64,000 bases of DNA from Luscinia megarhynchos (GCA_034336665.1 JAPFBE010000032.1:3162001-3226000); one strand, 5' to 3'. Numbered from the stretch's first letter, positions 24,790 through 37,717 are shown. Numbers and translations are program-made. Notes: generated from the sequence alone by a model not told the origin.

Positions 24790-27700
24790 TTGGCCTGGCA
24801 CATCGAAACCACAGAAGTATAAAGCCTTGGTTGACACTAGTGCACAATGTACATTAGTCCCATCAAGATATGTGGGGCAGAATCTGTTTCTATTGCTGGC
24901 GTGACAGGTGGATCACAGGACTTTACCTTGGTGGAAGCTGAAGTGAGTCTGACTGGAAAGGAATAGAAAAAACACCCTATTGTGACTGGCCCAGAGGTCC
25001 CATGTATTTTGAGAATAGATTACATCTGAAGGGGGTATTTTAAAGACCCAAAAGGAGTCAGATGGGCATTTGGGATAGCAGCTGTGGTGGCAGAGCGCAT
25101 CTGGCAATTGAACACCTTGCCTGGACTGTCCTAGAATCCAATTACAGAAGGACTTCTGAAGGGAGAAGAGCAACGGGTACCAATTGCCACTTCAGCAGTG
25201 CATCGCCAGCAATACAGAACAACTCGAGATGCTGTGATTCCCATTCATAAGATGATCCACGAGCTGGAGAGCCAAGGGGTGGTCAGCAAAGCCCACTCAC
25301 CCTTCAACAGCTCCATCTGGCCTGTGTGCAAGTCTGATGGAGAATGGAAATTGACTGTGGAATATCGTGCATTGAATGAAGTGACTTCACTGCTAAGCGC
25401 TGCCATGCCGGACATGCTGGAGCTCCAGTACGAGCTGGAGTCCAAGGCAGCAAAGTGGTATGCCACCATTGACATTGCCAATGCATTTTTCTCCATTCTT
25501 TTGGCAGCAGAGTGCAGGCCTCAGTTTGCTTTCACCTGGAGGGGTGTGCAGTACACCTGGAACCGACTGCCCCAGGGGTGGAAGCACAGTCCCACCATCT
25601 GTCATGGACTGATCCAGGCTGCACTGAAAAAGGGGGAGGCTCCAGAACATTGACAATATATTGATGACATCATCATATGGGGAAACACAGCAGAAGAAGT
25701 GTTTGAGAAAGGAGAGGAAATTATTCAAATCCTCCTGGAAGCCGGCTTCGCCATCAAGAAGGGTAAAGTTAAGGGACCTGCTCGGGAGATCCAGTTCCTG
25801 GGAGTGAAGTGGCAAGATGGACGGCGTCAGATTCCTACTGATGGCATTAACAAAATTACAGCTATGTCCCCACCAACCAACAAGAAGGAGACACAAGCTT
25901 TCCTAGGTGCCATAGACTTTTGGAGAATGCACATCCCTGAGTACAGCCAGATTGTGAGCCCTCTCTACCTGGTCACCCGCAAGAAGAACGATTTCCACTG
26001 GGGCCCTGAACAACAGCAAGCCTTCACCCAGATCAAACAGGAGATTGCTCATGCGGTAGCCCTTGGCCCAGTCAGGACAGGACCAGAGGAAAAGAATGTG
26101 CTTTAGTCTGCAGCTGGTAACCATGGTCTGTCCTGGAGCCTTTGGGAGAATATGCCTGGTGAGACTCGAGTCCGAACTCTGGGATTCCGGAGCAGAAGCT
26201 ACAGGGGGTCTGAAGTCAATTACACTCCCACAGAGAAGGAAATCCTGGCTGCCTATGGAGGAGTTCAAGCTGCTCAGACGTGACTGGGACACAAGCACAA
26301 CCTCTTCCTGGCTCCCCAACTGCCTGTGCTGGGGTAGATGTTTAAAGGAAAGCTTCCCTCTACTCACCATGCCACCGACGCCACATGGAGCAAGTGGATT
26401 GCCCTCATCACGCTGCATGCCCATATCGGCAAACTGAATCGCCCTGGGATTTTGGAGATAATTACAAACTGGCCAGAAGTTGAAGTCTTTGGTCTCGCTG
26501 ATGAAGAGGAGCAGGAACAAGTGATTCGGGCTGAAGAAGCCTCACCATACAACCAACTGCCAGCAGATGAAACACACTATGGTCCTTTCACCGACGGTTC
26601 CTGCCGCTTCATGGGGATGAATCGGAAGTGGAAAGCAGCCATATGGAGCCCCACATGACAGGTTGCACAAGCTGCCAAAGGAGAAGGTGGATCAAGTCAA
26701 CTTGCTGAACCAAACGCTGTCCAGTTGGCCCTGGACATTGCTGAAAGAGAGAAGTGGCCAAAGCTCTACCTTTACACTGATTCATTGATGGTAGCCAATG
26801 CTCTGTTGGGTTGGCCGGAAAGGTGGAAAAAGGCTAACCGACAACATAGGGGAAAACCAATCTGGGCTGCTGATGAGTGGAAAGACATTGCCACTCGGGT
26901 AGAGAAGCTACCCGTGAAAGTCCATCATGTGGATGCCCATGTTCCCAAGAGTTGGGCTAATGAGGAACACCGGCATAACGAGCAGGTTGATCAGGCTCCA
27001 CAGATAGAGGTGTCAAAGATAGACTTAGATTGGCAACACAAGGGAGAATTGTTCTTAGCTCGATGGGCCCATGATGCCTCAGGTCATCAGGGCAGAGAAA
27101 CCACCTATAAGTGGGCATGAGACCGAGGGGTTGATCTAACTATGGACAGTATTTCTTAGGCTATCCATGACTGTGAGACGTGTGCTGCCATCAAGCAAGC
27201 CAAGCGGGTGAAGCCTCTCTCGTATGGGGGGAAACGGTCCAAATATAAGTACAGAGACGCCTGGCAGATAGACTACATCACACTGCCTCAGACCCGCCAA
27301 GGCAAGCGCTACGTGCTGACCATGGTGGAAGCCACCACTGGATGATTGGAGACCTACCCTGTGCCTCACTCTAATGCTCAGAACACCATCCTGGGCCTTG
27401 AGAAACAAGTCCTCTGGAGGCATGGTACCCCTGAGAGAATTGAGTCAAACAACGGGACTCATTTCAAAAATAGCCTTATATGCCCCTGGGCTAGAGAACA
27501 TGGCATTGAGTGGGTGTACCATATTCCCTACCATGCATCAGCGTCTGGGAAAGTCGAACGGTGCAATGGCCTGCTTAAAACCACCTTAAAGGCACTTGGT
27601 GGGGGGACTTTCAAGAACTGGGAGATTAATCTACCAAAGGCCACATGGTTAGTGAATACCCGAGGTTCCACTAACCGAGCAGGCCCTGCCCAATCTGAGC

Positions 27701-27906
27701 CCTTGGGAACACCAGATGGAGATAAGGATCCAGTGGTACACCTGAGAGGCATGTTAGGAAAAACTGTTTGGGTGAACTCTGCCTCCAGCAACGACAATCC
27801 TGTTCATGGGGTGCTTTTTGCTCAAGGACCAGGTTGCACTTGGTGGATGATGCAAAAGGATGGAGAGACCCGATGCATACCCCAAGGAGACCTTGTTCTA
27901 GGGTGA
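24790..27906 (+). pseudogene. pol: ERVL-like pro-pol pseudogene
   Basis: The protease active site reads LVDTSAQ (DTSA at 24833-24844). Reverse transcriptase is open at 25198-25653, broken by TGA immediately before QYIDDII (YIDD intact at 25657-25668), then open through the thumb and connection (25699-26106). RNase H occupies 26560-27000 (FTDGSC and YTDSLM acidic residues visible). Integrase follows with a HHCC module (27070-27190) and core. The second catalytic Asp is Asn (SNNGTHF, codon 27448-27450), while the Glu in GKVERCNG is kept. The C-terminal ORF ends at 27906 and no env follows, as expected for ERVL. Several stops make it non-functional. Confidence 0.82.
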
Positions 27907-28012
27907 ACTATCTATGATACTATGCCTGTATCTGTAGCTGCATCTATGTATATAATTTAAATGTTTTAATTGGATGTAACATGTTTTTATGGGAAAAATT
28001 CGGGATGGATAA

Positions 28013-28706
28013 TGTCAGGGGTTGGGGTGTGTTCCCTTACTTTTCCACCTCTTTTGGGTGAATTTTTCCCATTACCATGATAAGGAAGCCTGCCAGGCAC
28101 TCCCAGCTCCTGATTGCTCAAGACAAAGGGATGGGGCGGGGGCTGTTTCTCTCACTCGCTGGCAGGGTATGAGGGGGTCTGGGTGACTGCTCGTTTCAGC
28201 CCATGCAGCTCGAATGCCAGGAAATGAGGTTCTCTTCGGTCGGACACTACCCGGCCATCTGCTCTGCTCCAGCCTTCTACCTCTGAGACCACATCTGACC
28301 ACCAAAACCCAAACTGTGATCAGGGAGCTTTTCCTTCACCCTTCTCCCAACTGGGACACAGCGCGGCCGCTGCTGCCTCCCTGCTCCCGTCTGCTCTCCG
28401 CAGCTGCGGGGGCCCTGCTCCTCCTTTCACCACTTGGACCGGATGCAGGCAGAGTGTGTCTGCGGCTGAAAAAGGACTGGAACTGAGTTATTTGTTCTGT
28501 TTTGTTGTTAATTTTCATAGCTGCCGTTGTTTCTGTTGGTCCAGTTAGATATATTATTAAAGAGCTGTTATTCCTACCCCCACATCTCTGCATGAGAGTC
28601 CCTGATTCAAAAATTATAATAATTTGGAGGGAGAGGGTTTACATTCTCCATTTCAAAGAGAAGCTTCTGCCTCTATTGGCAGACACCTGTCCTTTAAACC
28701 AGGACA
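28013..28706 (+). mobile_element. 3' LTR of the plus-strand ERVL-like element, 694 bp
   Basis: It starts TGTCAGGGGTTGGGGTG directly after a purine-rich stretch (27991-28012) and ends CTTTAAACCAGGACA. It follows the integrase stop by about 100 bp, the position expected of a 3' LTR. It differs from the LTR at 22117-22665 apart from similar ends, and shares its last 200 bp with the LTR ending at 20847. No duplication matching the left flank of 22117 (ttaaa) is found on its right (cctat). Confidence 0.72.
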
Positions 28707-28865
28707 CCTATATATGGAGATGTATATACGCCTAGGTGCCAGAGACCCATGATGAAATGGGGCAGCATGTTGACCAGTGAGTTCTGTATCCAATATAAAA
28801 TGTTCCAGACAAAACTGTAATTTTTCCACATTCTCTCTCATGGCCCTTACGTTGGGTGCCAAATT
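28707..28865 (-). pseudogene. Leader and gag start of a minus-strand ERV
   Basis: Read on the minus strand, this piece follows the LTR at 28866-29920. It has a primer-binding site TGGCACCCAACGTAAGGG at plus-strand 28844-28861, two bases after the LTR end. A short open stretch follows that may be leader or the first part of gag. It is cut off at 28706 by the LTR of the neighbouring ERVL element. Its remainder was not found on the other side of that element. Confidence 0.6.
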
Positions 28866-29920
28866 CGTCTTGGTTTGAGACAAATTAAAGGATAACTTTC
28901 TGGAATTACTTTCCTCCTTTTATAGGTTCAAACAAATCCCTTCCCACCAATTAGGACCGAATACAAGTAGCTATAGAGGAAACAGTAACAGTTCAGTGAC
29001 AAGTGAAACAGCAAGATGCAAAATCCCCCAAAACAACCAAACCAGTAAATAACTGCTAGATAAAACATTGCTAAATCTCACTGATTCCCCCAAGAACAGA
29101 GAGACCCAAAATGCCAGGCACTTCCCCCCCAAGATGGTGCTCTGCAGTCGAGCATGTGGTTCAAAGGACAAAGGGAAAGATGGTGTCAGTCTTCCCCCCA
29201 CGCCCCCCTCCACTCTGCTTATCTCCCTGACTTCTGGAGCTCCAAGTGGTATTTTCTGGATCAAGGGCTAGAAACTCACAGAGGGACTTCACCTTCCTTG
29301 CAGCAGGAGATGACAGGAGCAGGCAAAGCAAGGTGGCTGGGCTGGGGCAGCTCATGGTCTTCTCCCCTTGGCTGGGCACCAGTGGTGAGCTAGACTGGCT
29401 TTCTGGAGCGGGGGCCACCCTGCTCAGTGCTGTGACAACAGTTGGGCACCTGTGGAATTTGCCCCAAGGCAGTCTCATCAAGTTGAAAAAAAACCTCGAA
29501 AAGAGAGTCAAAAAAGGAAAAGTGTCTGCCCGTGCTGCCTTGGCTCTATAGCAAGAAACCAAGAGCCAAACCAAACAACCAAGAAAGAGAGAGCTCCGCC
29601 TAAGGCAAAACCCAAAAAGCCAGCAAGGCAAAAATCACAAGCCAAAAAAAAGAGAGTGAGCTGCCTGGGAAAGAGCAGACTTTAAAAGGACCTGCCCAAT
29701 CATCTTCTGATCTCGTGATTCTCTTTCTGGCTCCACTGCTGGTCGTTAAAGAGACAGTAAGAATTTTTGGGCACAGATGGATATGGAATACAATAACATT
29801 TTGGGTTACCCATGGCATGAGCATTTTGTTATGTTTTCTCTCCCTTGTCCAGCTGAGAGAAGGGAGTGATAGAGCAGCTTGGGTGGACACCTGGCATCTA
29901 GTCAGGGTCAACCCACCACA
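28866..29920 (-). mobile_element. 5' LTR of a minus-strand ERV, 1055 bp
   Basis: On the minus strand it starts TGTGGTGGGTTGACCCTGAC (plus-strand end 29920) and ends in AAACCAAGACG, where the final CA has become CG. A primer-binding site follows at once, which fixes the orientation. Its first 100 bases resemble those of the LTR at 30898 (ctggatgccaggtg). ORFs across it, including a lysine-rich one on the plus strand, have no domain support. Confidence 0.72.
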
Positions 29921-30897
29921 AATTTCCAGTATATTTTGCGCTTTTTCGAAGAGCTTTATTTTCAATCCTTTAATGTTTTAAATTTTAAAAGGCCAAGGGA
30001 GTTTTAAAGTTTCAAGCTGGCAGAGAAAGCAGAGGAAAGAAAAGGCAGAAAAAAAAGAACCAAATGAAACCCAGAAAGTACTGGTTTCATGGGGAAAAAT
30101 ATTTAAAAGCCTTACCACAAAAGATTTCAGCTTTCAAAAGTCCCTTTTCAATCCAGAGTTTGAATGAAGCCAGCTTTTAAAAAATGCATAGGAACATCAA
30201 AGAAAACATTAAAAAATATCAAAAAGGTTTCTTAAAAATACAAATATTTCATGCCAGAAAACACACAATTTTATCAGATTACATGTTGTGAGTTAAGTAA
30301 AAGAACCCACCCTTCAAGAACTTAAAATTATACAAGATTCTTCCTATTTGACTGTCATATGTGCCTTTAAGTTTAGCTTTCAGAGACCAGTACAATGAAA
30401 TTATTCTGGCCTTTTAACCTTTATTACCAAATGATATAGCAACATATGACATTATGGCTCAAACATAGAAATGGAGGGTGCTGGGGTTTTTTAAATGGAA
30501 TATCATCATGATTCTAACTCTTAAAAAAAATCATAACAGTAAGGAAAACCCTTCCAAACCAAACTATTCACATATTTTCAGTTTTTAAAAAAGAAGATTG
30601 ATAATATATTACCTTTGCATCTACACCCAGTTCAAAAGAAATACTGAAATACACTGCAAAAAAGCTCTGTTATGTCAGAACAACTGTTAAAATACTTAGA
30701 TGAGACAGAAAGCCTGTTTCTGTAAAACTATAAGTTCTAGTGTAGTCCGAATGCACTCTGCAGGTGTAAAAGGTATTCATATTTTTTACTCAGCAGATTT
30801 GTGTTTTAAGTGATCCTTGAAAGATCTTTGAATTATTGATGCTACTATATTTCTCCAATGTTAAGCACCTAGTTGAGCAGAACCAGCAGTAAAGAAT
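29921..30897. other. AT-rich sequence between LTRs
   Basis: No gene, exon or repeat boundary was recognised. The composition is like the intronic background. Confidence 0.45.
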
Positions 30898-31130
30898 TGT
30901 GGTGGGTTGACCTTGGCTGGATGCCAGGTGCCCAAAGACCCTCTATCATTCCCCTCTTCAGCTGAACAGAGGAGAAAATATAATGAAAAGCTCATGGGTT
31001 GAGATAAGGGCAGGGAGAGATCACTCACCAAATACTGTGATGGGAAAAACCGACTCAACTCAGGGAAATTACTTTATTACCAATCAAATCAAAGCAGGAT
31101 AATGAGAAATAAAACCAAACGTTAAAAACA

Positions 31131-32532
31131 TGTGCTGGTTACACATGGAAGTAGGGAGGGGTGAAGCCGCCTGAGGGAAAGCACCACGAGACTGGGGAGT
31201 AGAAGGGCTGTCCCGTCTCTGGAGGCTTCCCCTGTGAGCTGCTGGGACCAGTCAGAGAACTGATTTAGTAGTGGACAGCTCGGGAAACCAATTAAAAGTT
31301 ATTTCGCTTTCACAAATCACATTGGATTAAGTTAACTAGTCTTATTTTCAGCTTCCAGCCTTAGGAGGTGCGGTGGTCTCTGGCCAGGGCCCCGGCCCGG
31401 CTCCGGGCTCAGCCTCGGGCCCGACCCAGTGCCCCGGCCCCAGCTCTGCGGGGGGCCTGGCCCGGCACCCTGGCTCCGGCTTGGTGGAGGACCCGGCCCA
31501 GCCCCCTGGCCCCAGCCGCATGGCCCAGGGCCCCGGCCCTGGATTCTGCCACGGCCCTGGCAGGGCCCCGGCACGGCCCCAGCCCCTGTCCTGGCCCTGG
31601 TGGCCCTCGGCTTGGTTCGGCTAGGTTTGGCTCCCCTTTCCATGTGGCATGGCCGAGGGCGGATCGGGGAGCTACCAAAGGCTCTTCCTTCCCCCTCCCC
31701 TTGTTCTGAGAAAAGAGGCCTCCAGCTGACCTCGTGGCTTTTTCATGTTCTGGATGCAATTTTAAATGATTTAATACCTGGATAAGATTCTCTATGTCCT
31801 GAGCTCCCCTGAATGAGAAGAAATAGAACATGGAGTCTACAGAAGTCAGCAGAATGAATATAAAGTTCCTGATGGGAAGAGATTGAAAAGATGCAACTGA
31901 TGAGTAGCTGAAAACCTTTTTTGTAGAGGTATAAGGGGACTGTGACTACACTAAAATTCCTTTAAACTGTGAAATATACTTGGGAAGGTTTGGGTGCTTG
32001 AGAAGAAGACCTTTTTTTGCCTTGGGGAAATGGAGCTCTCTGTTTCGGGACTGGAATTTGAACAGGGACATTTGATAGAGAAGGAGATGAAGAGAATTTT
32101 GTTTTTCAGCAGCCTGCCTTTAAAAGTAGTACCCCATGTGTGCATCATAACCCATAGCACAGCTCTGGAAGGACTGTGAAAATGGGAGGAAATTCATAGT
32201 TCTGTAGGTCCGGGCGGATGCAGACTGTGAAGGTGAAGACACCCCCGAAGCCTAAATCAAAAGAGGGACTTTTCTCTCTAGAGTGAACTGAAATTATTTA
32301 AGTAAATAACTGACTGAAGTGTTCTTTGTATGTTGTTGTTAAGAAATGTGGAATGAAGGGAGGGGGAGGAGGAAACAATCTAGGAATCTTATTCTAAATT
32401 CTTTTTGTGTTATTAATAATTTTCTTCTTGTACCCTTTGAAGTTTTAAGCCTGCTTTGCCTCTGCTCCTGAATCGTATCTCTAAAGGAAACTAAATATAT
32501 TAAAATTGGCAAACCCAAGTCACACCCTGACA
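31131..32532 (+). mobile_element. Solo LTR, family A, TSD AAACA, nested
   Basis: It starts TGTGCTGGTTACACATGG and ends ACACCCTGACA. Perfect aaaca duplications lie at 31126-31130 and 32533-32537. The GC-rich core spans 31370-31650. At 1402 bp it is one of the best complete references for the family in this window. Confidence 0.9.
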
Positions 32533-32705
32533 AAACACCTCCCCCCAAACTCTCCCTCCTTCTTGAGCTTAATGTTACTAACAATTTTCTTTATGTCCTC
32601 CCCCAACAGTGTAGGGGGACAAGAAATGGAGGTTGTGGTCAGTTTGACATACATTGTTTTTGCTGCTCTTTCCTCCTCAGGGGGAGGACTCCTCACACTC
32701 TTCTC

Positions 32706-33130
32706 ATGTTCCAGTGCAGGTCCCTTCCACAGGGTGAAGTCCTTCAGGAACAGGCTGCTCCTAATGTGACTACCCTGCAGTTTCACAAGTCCTGCAAACA
32801 AACCTGCTCCAGCATAGGGTCCTCTCCACAGGTCCACAGGTGCTGCCAGGACCCTGCTCCAGCACTGGCTTCCCATGGGGTCACAGCCTCCTTCAGGCAT
32901 CCACCTGCTTCAGTGTGGGTCCCTTCCATGAGGTGCAGTCCTTCAGAAACAGACTGCTCCAGCATGATTCCTCCACGAGGGCCACAAGTCCTTCCAGCAA
33001 ATATGCTCCAGCGTGGGCTCCTCTCTCCAAAGGTCCTGCAAGGACCCTGCTCCAGCGCAGGCTTCCCACAGGCCTACAGACTTCTTCAAGCATCCACCTG
33101 CTCCAGTGTGGGTCTCCTCCATGGGCTGCA
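32706..33130. repeat. Degenerate minisatellite inside the 30898-33535 LTR
   Basis: Roughly nine units of about 45-55 bp recur, each recognisable by a ctgctccagc(a/g) start followed by a cttcc/cttcagg(c/a)a block. Units differ by substitutions and length. ORFs running through it are periodic artefacts. Confidence 0.75.
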
Positions 33131-33535
33131 GGTGGATCTCTCCTCCCCCATTGACCTCCCTGGGCTGCAGGGGCACAGCTGCCTCACCATGGTCTTGTAC
33201 CATGGGTTGCAGAGGAATCAGCTCTGGCACCTGAAGCACCTCCTGCCCTTCCTTCTCCACTGACCTTGGGGTCTGCAGAGTTGTCTCTCTCATATATTCT
33301 CACTCCTCTCTCTGGCTACAGTTGCTGTTGCACAGGCTTTTTTCCCTGCTTAAATATGTTATCCTAGAGGTGATACCACCATCACTCATGCGCTCGGCCT
33401 TGGCCATCAATGGGTCTCTGTTGAAGCTAGCTGGCATTGGCTCTATCAAACACAGGGGAAGCTTCTGGCAGCTTCTCACAAAAGCCACATCTGTACCTCC
33501 CCCCTAGCAAAACGTTGCCAAGCAAACCCAATACA

Positions 33536-36500
33536 AGAATAAACTACTGGACTGCCGCAAAAATAATTGAACAAACATTAATAGAAATGAGCGCACAAAA
33601 ATTTTATTTCAATTTTGTTCTAAACCTCTTAACAAATGTAAAACAACATAGTGTGGCCCTATAAACAGTACAGTTAGAAAAAACATTTGCTATCAGAGTT
33701 TCCAAAGTCCAGGTGGTGCCTCTTTTCTACAACATACACAGCACATCCTCTGTAGATTACCAATACGTATAGACTAGGTAAGAAAAATATGATCAAATAA
33801 AATCCAATGTCAATAATTTTGATCTCTGTGTTTTTCTTTTTTTAGATCAACAGAAATAAAAATATAAAAATAGTCATGAAGTGGTACAATTGGCACTCCA
33901 AAGACTGCTATGAGATTCACCAGGGTTACACAACTGCAGTGTTAATACCTCTTTACTCCAGTGAATATTTCCATTCTGTCTCCACCCAGTATATGTCTGT
34001 ACCAGAGTCCAGAAAGGAAACAAGTGTGCCCAAGACCTTTTTTATGCTCCAGTGAGAGTCACTTTTTTGCATAACCTGTACAGTTTACAGCACTTGCTTC
34101 TCTGGTCCAAAAAAAAAGCTAGATAAGGACTGAAGGCAAGATGCAAAGGAAGTATGCACACCCCAAGTGTGGTCATTTATCTGCTTGTACAGCAACAATA
34201 TATACTGAGAGCATATGTTCTCAAAACAAGGGTTATATCTTATTAAAGAAAACAAAATCTAAAAATAGAGGAACATCTTCAAACAAACTACTTGTCACAT
34301 AAGTTACATTTTGAAAATATTCAAGAAAAACTACAAATTTACAAAACATGTACATGCAATCAATAGCTACACTGTATACAAATTAGCTAACAAGGTTAAC
34401 TAAAACAAAACAAGCCAAATTTAAAATCTGTCCTATTGGTCACATGAAGAAAAATGCAAAATCGTCAACCTAAAACAAACTCAATTAGCATGAAAATACC
34501 TTAATAATAACAGTTTTCTCACAGTATTACTTACCCCAGGCAAGGCATATATTTCATGAACAGGAGAATTAGAGAAGTGAAAGAAGGGATTCAAAGCAAC
34601 TGTCTCAGTTACCCTTTCAACACAATAGTAAGCTCTGTTCTGTCAAACTGAAGACTGTTCACAGATGCCACTTGCTCATAACAAATCATTTCCTTCTTAT
34701 CCAATATCTCAGGTCCACCATAATAATAAATAATCTACAGAAACCAGTCAAAATGTATATACTTCTTTTCCAAAACTGAGGCATGCAACAGAGGCTTTGT
34801 CCTTTGATTCTGGAAAAGCATATTGTCAAAACAAAATTAACACCAATAATGTCAAGCCTAAGATTTTTCATTGCCCACCTTCTGTTCCAGAAATAAAACA
34901 CTGGTCCTTTGTCTCATGCCTCACCTTTAGGCGGTCACCTAAAGTTAGATTTTATATTCACTTTGTTGTAAGAATGGAGGTACATAGGGCCATATTCTGA
35001 AATCAAGTAGGCATGTGATCAGAATTGCATAATGTGAATATGTAATAAACTCTAATGTTTAGATTTTATACCTACTTTAATTAGGGAGAAAAAAATGCAA
35101 GAAAAAATTCAAGAATCAAAGTAATTATAGGAATACCTCTATCAGGCAATGTGTCTCACTACAAATACAAAACTACTAGTACTGCCACTAATAATTTTAA
35201 AAAACCCACTTGAAAAAAAAAAGTTGGTTAATTTCTAATATTTAAAAAAAACCCACAACTAATTTGCCTAACATTTAGCCAATTTTCTAAGCCAAACCTG
35301 AACTGTATAATAAAAGAAAGCTCTTGCATTTCAGAAGTTACAACTTTTACCACATAGGAAGTGCAAACCAAAAATGAGAGACCAATAAAATCTTCAGAAA
35401 AAAATGGCCCATTTTAGCTGACGGTTTCTTAATTCATGGCAGTAAATCTTATTTCAAGCCAATCTTGTGAGTTAGTAGAAATGGAAAATGAAGACATGAG
35501 ACTGAAAAACTTTTAGCAATTTCGCATAACATAAATGGAATATAACTGTATCAGTTAGTTTCCCAAAAAATGTTTACTGGGTGTAGAAAATATTTTCCAA
35601 AGTTTCAGAGAGTTTTAAGAAAATATTTCAATCTGAAATTATTTCAGAATTGAATACTGGATTATGTGAACAAAATTTGTACAAATGAATGAACTAATTA
35701 GGAAGGTAACAAATACTTTGCTCTACAAAACGTTATATATAAATACCCATATAGCTATTAAACTACTGCTAGTAAAGGAAAAAAAGAGAATCATTTCAAG
35801 ATTGACATCTTACTCATTATCTTAAAATAACTCTGGATCTCTATTACATAGAAAAGTTGCCATGAGAGTATTTCACATTTTTATTGTCAGAATGCATGGT
35901 CATATTAATATTTCTTTTCAGACGCTCAATAAGAAAAATAACTGTGACAAACATAACTAAAGTAAAAGAGAAAGAATACTTATAAAAAAGAACCAACAAT
36001 GACCAAAAAGAGCTAGAAACATCTTGTATAATTATCAGCCTTTAACATTTGCAGAATCCATCACAAAATCTACAGGAATCTGTAAGCAAACATTTTAACC
36101 ACCTATTCTCTCTACTAGGAGTAAAATGGTGGAATTGGAAAGATAAAACATGGACATCACACCCCCACATATGCTTTTGTATTTGACTTCTCATTTCCCA
36201 TTAGCAAAGGTTAGTTAATCACTTAAAATATTCTGTTCCAAAGAAGATAAAGTGCTCCTCTTAAAATATAAAAGAAGGAATGAAGAAATTTTAATGCACT
36301 TAAATATGAGTAGCTAACACTGAGTTTTCAAATTTATGCCTACAGTATTCTATACCTGGCATATATGTAAATAATCTAGGTCCTATTCATTTCAAACTAA
36401 ATGTTAGCACATGCATGAACTTCAGCGTGATTCATTAATTTTGTGAGCTTACAGCTGTTTTAAAATGCAAACAAAAGATATTTTCAGTTCTTTGAGTGAC

Positions 36501-37717
36501 TGCTAACCTATCTTACCTCTAATAGACAATTATTTTTCCTACACTTGGAAAAAATATAATCTAAAAGTCACTTCTGTTGGGGTAAAATATGAAATACTAA
36601 ACAAGAATATAAGATATGAAAGTAATTTATAAAATCATTGGAATAATACAGGCAAATGCAAGAAATTTCAGCTCTAACCAAAAGGCAAACAAAAAAGGGA
36701 AGAATGCAATGACTTTTTAAAAAATTGCTTTAAATGTAATTAAAAAGGAAAACAATAGAGAGTAGGACAATATGTTCACAGGTAAACAGATAAAAACTTT
36801 ATAAGGTCAAATATAAAATAAAACTGTAGAGAGGCCAGTTAGGCAAGAGAGAAATAAATAACTGACAGAGGAAGAAAGTTAAAAAGAAAAGCAGTTAGGG
36901 GGAGACTGAGTTCTGCTTCGAATAACGGAAGTTGATTCTTTATGAAGCACTGAAGAAAAAAATGTTCATGGCTTTATTGAAGCCCTCTTTAAAGCAAATC
37001 CTCATGGGAGGAAATGTAAAGCTATTGCGGAGTCAGCTTTTACCTCAAGTAAACAAGGCTCATGAACAAAAAAAAGTAACTTTTAATTTCTTTACCTGCA
37101 TAGATGTTAATTGATTACAGTACTTGAAATCTCACTGCACTCTTTTCCATATTGGCTTCCTCTTAGGTAGTCTATTTCTTTTGGAAAAAAATTGCATCAG
37201 TACCTTCACAGTATTAGAAGCATTAAACTGACTGCAAAACTTTTATTTACTGGGTATTTTTTCTTTAGTTTTGTGTGTCTGGAGGAAGACATATGAGAGT
37301 ACTAGGAGTACTAACTAACATGACTAGTATAAATCCCTTTTTCCTGCAACCTGCTTTTAAGCACTCTGCTTCAGCTTTGAGACACTGAAGAATACTTTTT
37401 ACAAAGATGGTACAGTTGTTTTTTATTATGTGCATTCCAGACCAATAAGCTACTCTTTAGAAGCATTTCAGTTCAACATCCCAAAAATATAATAATTCTT
37501 TTTAAGAAGGCCATAAATCCTACAGATTCTGCATCATCTGAAACTCAATGCATCTCACAAACAGTTTGCATGCTGATGCTTGGGATTCAATCCTTCATAC
37601 TCTTTGAATATCAGTTAAGGTATATGAGGGAGGTCCTTTTCTCCAACCTATGCTGTTCACATGGCTCTAATGTTTAGACTTCATACCTACTTTAACCAGG
37701 GAGAAAAAAAAAAGTCA
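33536..37717. other. Intronic sequence, no gene seen
   Basis: This is AT-rich, ERV-poor sequence on the 3' side of the GNAQ exon. Only short ORFs without domains occur. A segment of about 45 bp at 35051-35095 recurs in diverged form at 37671-37715. Confidence 0.5.

Larger units (their letters stand above)
30898..33535 (+). mobile_element. Solo LTR with TSD AGAAT, split by a nested LTR
   Basis: It starts TGTGGTGGGTTGACC and ends AAACCCAATACA. Perfect agaat duplications flank it (30893-30897 and 33536-33540). Without the nested LTR it is about 1.23 kb. It contains a degenerate tandem repeat at 32706-33130. No internal retroviral sequence is present, so it is a solo LTR left by LTR-LTR recombination. 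Confidence 0.88.

Noticed and set aside
29452..29685. Lysine-rich ORF resembling a nuclear basic protein
   Set aside because: It lies in a minus-strand LTR; the Lys content comes from an A-rich stretch.
32706..33130. CRISPR-like repeat array
   Set aside because: Units are degenerate, adjacent without unique spacers, and inside an LTR of a vertebrate genome. It is a minisatellite.
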